Origin: Chalciporus piperatus
Taxonomy: Eukaryota; Basidiomycota; Agaricomycetes; Boletales; Boletaceae
Direction of reading: 5' to 3'
DNA: 64,000 nt
NCBI GenBank assembly: GCA_038093975.1
Contig: JBBPTG010000028.1
Location: 62,001-126,000 of the forward strand
A program made the translations under genes and the position numbers. The notes beneath the pieces are model-generated. The model was not told the DNA's origin. It was given only the letters and a program-made list of their open reading frames with translations, and did not search any database. This document shows, piece after piece, positions 57,567 through 64,000 of the stretch (positions are counted from its first letter, which is position 1; each line of letters starts with the position of its first letter).

Positions 57567-60500
57567 ATGTCTTCCGCGGAAGAGGATCTCAACGACGGTG
57601 AAGACTCGTCCATCCTTCTTCCCGATAACAAGAAGAGACGAGTTCAAAGAGCATGTGATACCTGTCGCCGCAAGAAGAGTCAGTATCCAACTTTCCACTT
57701 TTGCGTCAATAGCATCCTTATCGCCCGTCATGTTCCTGGTTCGATTGTGTCGTCGTGCGCTCAGTTCGATGTAAGCTGCATTATGTTTTTCGACTGCCTT
57801 TCCCCAACGGTCTCATCTATGCGTGAAGGCGATGGAAGTCAAATGCCAGCGAATCGATGTTCTAACTGCATTGCCTGCAACTTTGAATGCACCTACGCAG
57901 AGGCTGCAAAGGTGTGTTGTCCTCACCGTGCGTCGGAGCTCTCGGGTTGACTTGGGACGTTATCCCAGAAACGTGGTCCTCCGAAAGGGTTCGTTCACCA
58001 GCCGGGCAATCTTGGGCTCGCTAACCTGACTTGGACTATGATCAGATACGTGGAGAGTCTCGAGACCCGTCTCGAGAAGATGGAAAAGCTCCTTCAAAAG
58101 GTCCGTCCGACGCAATCTGCTTTCCGTCATGGCACACATTCTTGTCCTTTCGGCAGGTCTGTCCAGATGCCGACTTTTCGCAAGAGTTGGGCGGTCGGAT
58201 AGACCGAAACTCTTGGCAAAGAGGCAGCACAGGCGCTTCCACTTCGGGACACATCGTCAACGCTACATCACCATACAACAAACCACAAGCATCCATCGAC
58301 GGGCTGGTACCCAGCGATGATGAAGGCATCGTTGGAGTACAGCTCTCGGAGGGTCTCAGGTCGGTTTCTTTGAATCCCTCCCAAACCCGCTTCTTTGGGA
58401 AGTCTAGCGGTGTCAAGCTCATACAAAAAGCTATCGATTTCAAGAAAGAAGTAACGGGTACTGAGGGTCCACCCGAACGTTTTTTCTACCCCCGCGAGGA
58501 AGCCACTTATCCGGTAAGATTTCGTGGTACCGGTGGTATACATTCATGACAATTATCGTCCGAAGTGGGAACGCGCGGCAAGGAGCGTCCAGGAGCCCGA
58601 GTATACATTTCCCGAGGAAGATTTAGGCAGAACGTTGGTGGACCTCTATTTCACCCAACTGAACTGTCTTATCCCTCTCATGCACCGTCCCTCCTTCGAG
58701 CGCAAAGTTCAACATGGATTGCATCTGCGTGACTCGACATTCGGTGCCGTCTATCTCCTCGTTTGTGCCGTCGGCGCGCGATTTACGGACGATCCTCGTG
58801 TTTTCTTGGATGATGTCCAACCGCCTCATCGAGAGCAGTCTTCTGGGTGGAAGTACTTTCAGCAAGTACACATGGTGCGGGTAACAGTGCTCAGCCCTCC
58901 CTGTTTGGAAGACCTCCAGATCTATTCCGTAGGTGTCGACGACCATCACTTTGTTGTCCGTGCTTTCTCACACATTTGTAGCTGTCCGTCTTCTTTCTTC
59001 AAGCCACGTCGGCACCGCAAGCCTGCTGGACAGTGGCGGGAATAGGTATACGGTTGGCACAGGACGTCGGTGCACATCGGCGCAAATCATACAGTGACAA
59101 GCCGTCAGTCGAGGGTGAACTATGGAAGCGGGCGTTTTGGTAACTCGACTCTTTTACAACGTCATTTGAAGGTCTTACGCCTGGTCGCAGGGTGCTGGTC
59201 GTGCTCGATCGTCAGATGAGCTCGTCGCTGGGACGACCGTGTGCTATCCAAGATGAAGAGTAGGTCGATCTTCGCCATGTATGCAACTTGATTGACGTCC
59301 CTAAGCTTTGACCTTGACCTTCCCATCGAGTGTGACGACGAGTATTGGGAACATCCAGACCCAGAACAAGCTTTCAAGCAGCCGCCCGACAAGCCTTCCA
59401 TCATTTGTTTTTTCACCCAGCTCCTCAGACTGAACAACATCATGTCATTCGCTCTCCGAACGATCGTATGTTTCCGAATTCTGTATGCCTCACGTTCTCA
59501 CCACGCAATCTTAGTATTCGATCAACAAGTCAAAGATACTTTTGGGATTCGTTGGCCAACAATGGGAGCAACAGATTGTCGCCGAACTTGATTCTTCCCT
59601 TAACAAATGGATCGATGAAGTACCTGATCACCGTAAGTGATCCCACGAGTTCGCCTGCATTGTCGTCTCACTTTCCTCAAAAGTCCGCTGGGACCCAACT
59701 CGGGACATTGACTCTCCTTTTTTCATGCAATCGAGTGCGCTGTATGCGAATTACTACGTCGTCCAGATATTCGTCCACAGACCTTTTATCCCATTACCCC
59801 GGAAACCTTCTCCGCTATCCTTCCCTTCTCTCGCAATCTGCACTAATGCTGCCCGGTCGTGCAGTCATGTCATGGACATATACAGGAAACGCTCTGGTTC
59901 CACTCCTTTCTTCCTTCAGGTGTGGCACGACCTCCGCATATTGCTTTCCGGAAACTGAATTCGCTGACCAGATTTCCGCCTTCACTGCTGGTATTGTGTT
60001 GCTGTTGAGTCTCTGGGGAGGCAAGAAGTCCGGGCTATCGACCGATCCGTTGAAGGAGATGGCTGATGTGCATAAGTGCATGGCCGTCCTCAAGGCTTGT
60101 GAGAGTCGGTATGTTATTGTTTCCATGCTTGATCATATCTGTTTATTGAGGATCGTAAAGGTACCACAGTGCGGGACGATTGTGGTATGTGCCTTTCTTT
60201 TCTCTTTCGAAAGCGATTTGTTTTGAAGAACCTGTTTCATCGTGCTCGTCTAGGGACATCCTCTACGAACTTGCATCCGTGGGAGACCTCCCGCTTCCTC
60301 AGCCTAGCCCTCAAGGGACCAAGCGTGAAAGGGACTCGGACAGTCCCACCCCCGATGTCCGCCATTTGCCCAATCCCAAGGAAGAAGCGAGGACAAATGC
60401 TCGAACCCGTCGGGCGGAGACTCAGTCCCAGTCCCAGTCCCAGCCTCAGCAACCCCCACCACAACGACCGATGGCGCGATGGCCCGAGCTTCAAACGTAC

Positions 60501-61230
60501 AATCTCCCTGTGTATAGCAACGATCTAGGACGGCTCCCCGTACACGGACGAGTGAATTTCTCCGCCAAAGCTTCCACTGCTGCACCGACGACGACGACGG
60601 CGACGACGGTGCCCTCTGCTTCTGCTTCTGCAGCAATCGAGTCTCCGAGCATGTTCTCGCGGTTGTCTTCTGACAGAACGCATCAGCAACGTCCGCCATC
60701 TCATACATCCGCCGCCATCCCCGCCCAGAACTTCACGAACACGAACACTAACCGGAACACGAACACGAACACGAACACATTTTCCATCGAGCAATTGTTC
60801 TACGGTCACATGTCGCCTCCGTTTAGCGCTTATTCTACGACTCCGACTGGTTTGCAACAGTCGTATTCTTCTTCTTCTTCTTCTTCTTCTTCGGCTCAGG
60901 ATGATATGCAGGCGTTTATGGATGCCGCTGTGGCGAGAGGGGTCAACGGCGGGGTCGGGGTGCAACCGTCGATGGGGCAGCAGCCGAATGGGATGTTGGA
61001 TCTGGGTCTGGATCTGGATACGATGGCGATGTGGTCGAGTGCACCGACTGGGTTTGGGTGCGTAGTTTACGTGTTTTTTTTTTTTTTTCCTGCTGTGACT
61101 GACTCTGGAACTTGCTTGAATTAGGGTCAACGATTGGGGAGCGTACTTGTCCAATGTCGTGCAGAACCCCGTTGGACCGTCCACGAGTTCCCGATCCCAA
61201 TACCAATACCAACATCAACACCAATCATAA
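57567..61230 (+). CDS. Zn2Cys6 transcription factor with fungal-specific regulatory domain
   Basis: The start MSSAEEDLNDGEDSSIL leads to RVQRACDTCRRKK. Exon 1 ends at 57678; a 6-nt exon (57765-57770) and exon 3 (from 57829) complete IRCDGSQMPANRCSNC and FECTY, giving the six zinc-binding cysteines. A KRGPPKGYVESLETRLEKMEKLLQK-type linker and coiled coil follow (RGPPKGYV is split by an intron; VESLETRLEKMEKLLQ seen). The fungal-trans domain includes LVDLYFTQLNCLIPLMHRPS, FGAVYLLVCAVGARF, YEWEHP-like EYWEHPDP and NYYVVQIFVHRPFI. The C-terminal third is disordered, with Gln/Ser/Asn-Thr repeats (SQSQSQSQ, NTNTNTNT, a nine-Ser run) and ends QYQHQHQS. It binds DNA as a nuclear regulator; targets are unknown. 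At least ten introns; exon edges at 58870-59300 are approximate. Confidence 0.85.
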
Positions 61231-61599
61231 CCTTGATATCGAGCTTGAGGTGGCGTGGACACGGCCATGAACCAGAAACCGACGACGACGACGACAACGA
61301 GGGGCGGGCGGCGATGCTGGCAAAAGAGTTGTATTCGTGTTCCATACCTTGGGAAAAGAGAGAGAGTGTGTATTCTGTATATTTATCTCCGATTTCCTCC
61401 TAGCGTCGGGGTTGGGTCTTCTACGGTGAGAAGTGTAGCAGTATATCATTTTCCCCCCTCCGATGTGCTGTATCGCAACAATTCCGCTGAGCTCAGAGTC
61501 ATGTGCACGGATTGTTCGGAGTCTTTCAAAGAGATCGCTCAAAGTTGACTCGGGGGGTTGTTTTCGTGCGGGCACGATGATCAGCGCGGCACCCACCGT

Positions 61600-62434
61600 C
61601 GGGCATGCTGATTTTTGATATTCTTCCGCATGTCCTGGACATTGCTACCTTTCCTCCATTCGACTCATGAAGCCAGTACTACCATCCGGAGTTGGGCCGA
61701 GAAATCTGTCACCTTCTGCGAAGCAGCTGCGGACGTCATCCGTACGTGCAGGCTAGATCCGGATGTGGCCACGATGGACGACATGGAGCGTCGGAATGCT
61801 AGACTGGTCTGTCTAGCTTGCGAGGGGCCGCGCGTCGCCAGGACCTGGGTAAATGCAGTACGTTTTCCGCTCTGTTGTGAATTCTGCCACAGAGAGAGGT
61901 TCATCGCAGGTCCGACAACGCGAATAGTTGCCTCATAGAACTTTCCGCACAATCCCAAGAACCCCAGATGGTATTTGGTTGAGGATAGCCACCTCGATGC
62001 GATCAGGGCTGTCGAACGGGTTTCTGAGGAATCATATCCTTCCGGTCATTCTCGATGTCTGTTCTGTAGGCCGCGCGTTGGAGATGGCTTGTGGCGCGAA
62101 GACATCTTGTCCCATCTCTTTACACAGTGAGTTCTTGGTTCTGCGCAACGATTCAAGTCACATCGCAGGGCGCGAGCTGACTGTACACGCTGTAGCCATC
62201 GCATTGAGAAGAGTGAGATTCAACGAGGGGTGCACTACGAACCCTTGGAGCGAAGTTCTAGACGCTGTTTCGACTCCAGCTGGAAAGGTGGAGATGGTGG
62301 TGGAGGGGGAGCGTGTGTCGTTCAGAGAGCTCGACATAACGGGAGATGAGAACGAGGAAAAACCTGACAAGTCGAAGAGCGAAGTTGCGAAGGAACTTAC
62401 ACGTCGTAAGAAAAAACGCTGCACTCACAAATGA
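61600..62434 (+). pseudogene. truncated relative of the F-box/zinc-ribbon family (C-terminal domain)
   Basis: Encodes ATFPPFDS, then ADVIRTCRLDPDVATMDDME, RRNARLVCLACEGPRVARTW, PRWYLVEDSHLDAIRAVERV, SRCLFCRPRVGDGLWREDIL, and EKSEIQRGVHYEPL, followed in another frame by KVEMVVEGERVSFRELDI. Each block matches the C-terminal half of the copies at 20-44 kb, but is much more diverged. The F-box, zinc ribbon and central helices are absent; the upstream 370 bp are the 3' end of the Zn2Cys6 gene. A frame change between the last two blocks suggests decay. Confidence 0.66.
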
Positions 62435-62645
62435 TCTTAACTATATAATGCATGCCTGGGTCACAAAGCTGAGCTCTACCAATGAATCTGGTCAATATCG
62501 AGCGGATGATGATTCAGAGTACAGCGTGAATTCTAACTCTCACTGCCAGTGCCAAAGTAATTTTCGAGCGGGTGCAGTGGTGTACCGTGTCGATGGTTTT
62601 CCACACCTCATACTTTCAATTTGTACGACTCGGACGCGTATTACC

Positions 62646-64000
62646 ATGCACCACACAAGCAGGCGACTAAAACGATTCGAACGATCAACTTCTTCGAGCA
62701 GAGTTTTCACTGGTCGGCTTCATGAGTCCAACGGTCCGAGTCAACTTCAACTTCCCAGTGAAGACCCTAGCATCCCGAGCAGTTCTCGACATCGTCGGGC
62801 GGTCCAATTGCAACTCGATCCTTTACGCGGCGCGATTCTCGTAGCGATCATCGTGGTCACCATCGTTCTCTACCTTGCACTCTGGCAGCTCGAGCGATCT
62901 TCGTTCAGTTCGGTGCCAAGTGGGAACTTCGATTCGAACGCATCGAACAGGACCGCGATCTCGCAGCCCTTTGTCACCTCAGAACGAATATTGCAGAAGT
63001 ATCCGGTCACCGTTGTCCAAGATGCATCCATCTCGCGTCCCACAGACCAACCAAACTCACGAGGTGGCGGCCGTTCAGCTGTTTCGTCGACCGATATGGA
63101 TCGCTTGCCACCCAAAGCTGCTGCATGGCCACCACTCATCACTCGCGTTCCAGAGGAACACACCGGGGATTTCAAGGAGGAGACTGCAGGTTTCCATTCT
63201 AACAAGGATGACGATCCACCTTCCTCGCTCTCCGACTCCTTCGACATTGCCTATTGCAATGGAACATGCCGCTTCCTCCTCCCCGTACGAGTTGGCGAAC
63301 AAGAGTCCAAAGCCCGCCTGCACTTTATCCAACTGCTCAAACTCGCTGAAAGACTGAACAGGACACTCGTGTTGCCGAACGTTGGCAAGAGCCGTATGAG
63401 CGCGTGCTCGAAGTGGCCGTTCGAGACGTACTATGACACGACCGCGTTCACGAGTCGCTCTCCGGGTCTCCCAACTACCACGAATCTCAGTACGTTTATG
63501 AGATGGATCGACGAGAGGCCAGCATTGCCAAGCAGCTTCTTCGTTTCCATGGATTTTCTACCCAAGGACAGTTGGCGTGCTCTCGGATCTCTGGACACAG
63601 AGGTTGAGCTGCCATTCATCGTGGAGGACACGGGAGTCGATTCAAGGGTGTCATCCTGTCTCGAATCCAAGTTTCCTCGATTGCGCTCTTCGATACCAGC
63701 GACAGGGTTGTCCATCATGTTCGGTCCAGCTTCGCACGAGATGCACCCGAATGGGTCGTATCATATCGTACAGCTTCTATCGGGACGGCTGAATACGCCT
63801 GCAAGGTCTGACTTCGATTTGATGACTGGACCAGGATATGAATATCCGCATATATTCCCTGAGTACTCTGATCCACAGGATACGTCTCTCACTGACGTAG
63901 GTGTTCTGGTCGTCGAATACGATCTTCGCCACCCTCTCTTCGCACACTCGGACTCGGACTCGGGCCTTTACTTCAATCTCCACTACGCACCAGCCCTCTA
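62646..64000 (+). CDS. type II membrane protein, possible O-fucosyltransferase-like glycosyltransferase (partial)
   Basis: The frame is open from ATG 62646 to the window edge (451 codons) without an intron, so the 3' end is missing. A basic cytoplasmic tail of about 60 residues (MHHTSRRLKRFERSTSS) precedes one signal-anchor helix (AILVAIIVVTIVLYLALW). A Ser-rich stem and a lumenal domain follow. The conserved-looking start of that domain is DIAYCNGTCRFLLPVRVGEQ, with ESKARLHFIQLLKLAERL and NRTLVLPNVGKSRM after it. The NRTLVLP type of strand after a helix recalls GT-B fucosyltransferase-like proteins common in agaricomycetes. This placement is a resemblance only; catalytic residues lie beyond what I can judge. 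The topology suits a Golgi enzyme. Confidence 0.78.
   Translation, partial: MHHTSRRLKRFERSTSSSRVFTGRLHESNGPSQLQLPSEDPSIPSSSRHRRAVQLQLDPLRGAILVAIIVVTIVLYLALWQLERSSFSSVPSGNFDSNASNRTAISQPFVTSERILQKYPVTVVQDASISRPTDQPNSRGGGRSAVSSTDMDRLPPKAAAWPPLITRVPEEHTGDFKEETAGFHSNKDDDPPSSLSDSFDIAYCNGTCRFLLPVRVGEQESKARLHFIQLLKLAERLNRTLVLPNVGKSRMSACSKWPFETYYDTTAFTSRSPGLPTTTNLSTFMRWIDERPALPSSFFVSMDFLPKDSWRALGSLDTEVELPFIVEDTGVDSRVSSCLESKFPRLRSSIPATGLSIMFGPASHEMHPNGSYHIVQLLSGRLNTPARSDFDLMTGPGYEYPHIFPEYSDPQDTSLTDVGVLVVEYDLRHPLFAHSDSDSGLYFNLHYAPAL

Overview
The window is nuclear DNA of a filamentous basidiomycete, most likely an agaricomycete. Genes are broken by many short (about 50-60 nt) GT-AG introns, there is an expanded F-box/zinc-ribbon family of the agaricomycete kind, and the gene set is fungal: GMP synthase, Pol delta subunit 3, mitochondrial Lon, an oligopeptide transporter and a Zn2Cys6 regulator. 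All intron-exon calls were made by eye from splice signals and family patterns; no search was run.

Left conserved part (1-15.6 kb): tRNA-Val(CAC), Pol delta subunit 3 (POLD3/Cdc27), an uncharacterised nuclear-looking protein with one GC-AG intron, GMP synthase, a small orphan ORF, a large membrane protein, a pepsin-like protein with altered active-site motifs, and an F-box protein.

Central accessory part (16.4-45 kb): a berberine-bridge-type oxidase pseudogene, then a complex set of segmental duplications. A block of about 6-8 kb (F-box gene, deaminase-like gene, 119-aa gene) occurs twice in opposite orientation: left arm about 20.20-28.14 kb, right arm about 38.64-44.40 kb. Between the arms lie a fragment of the oxidase gene, two more F-box copies and the intact mitochondrial Lon gene. 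The left arm also holds a tandem array of about 155-bp units, into which a 5'-truncated LINE (RNase H end, 28-nt A tail, 11-bp target-site duplication) has inserted. The right arm ends inside a remnant of a dual-specificity phosphatase gene. The two deaminase-like genes are intact in both arms and carry Cys-Ala-Glu and Pro-Cys-x-x-Cys motifs. All F-box copies are damaged, each at different or partly shared sites.

Right part (45-64 kb): an OPT-family oligopeptide transporter, about 4.6 kb without a recognisable gene, a DUF1752/DUF3295-type regulator, a Zn2Cys6 transcription factor whose DNA-binding domain is assembled across a 6-nt microexon, a truncated F-box relative, and the 5' part of a type II membrane protein running off the window.

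The housekeeping genes do not form a pathway together. The interest lies in the duplicated accessory block, especially the candidate deaminase gene and its co-duplicated small partner.
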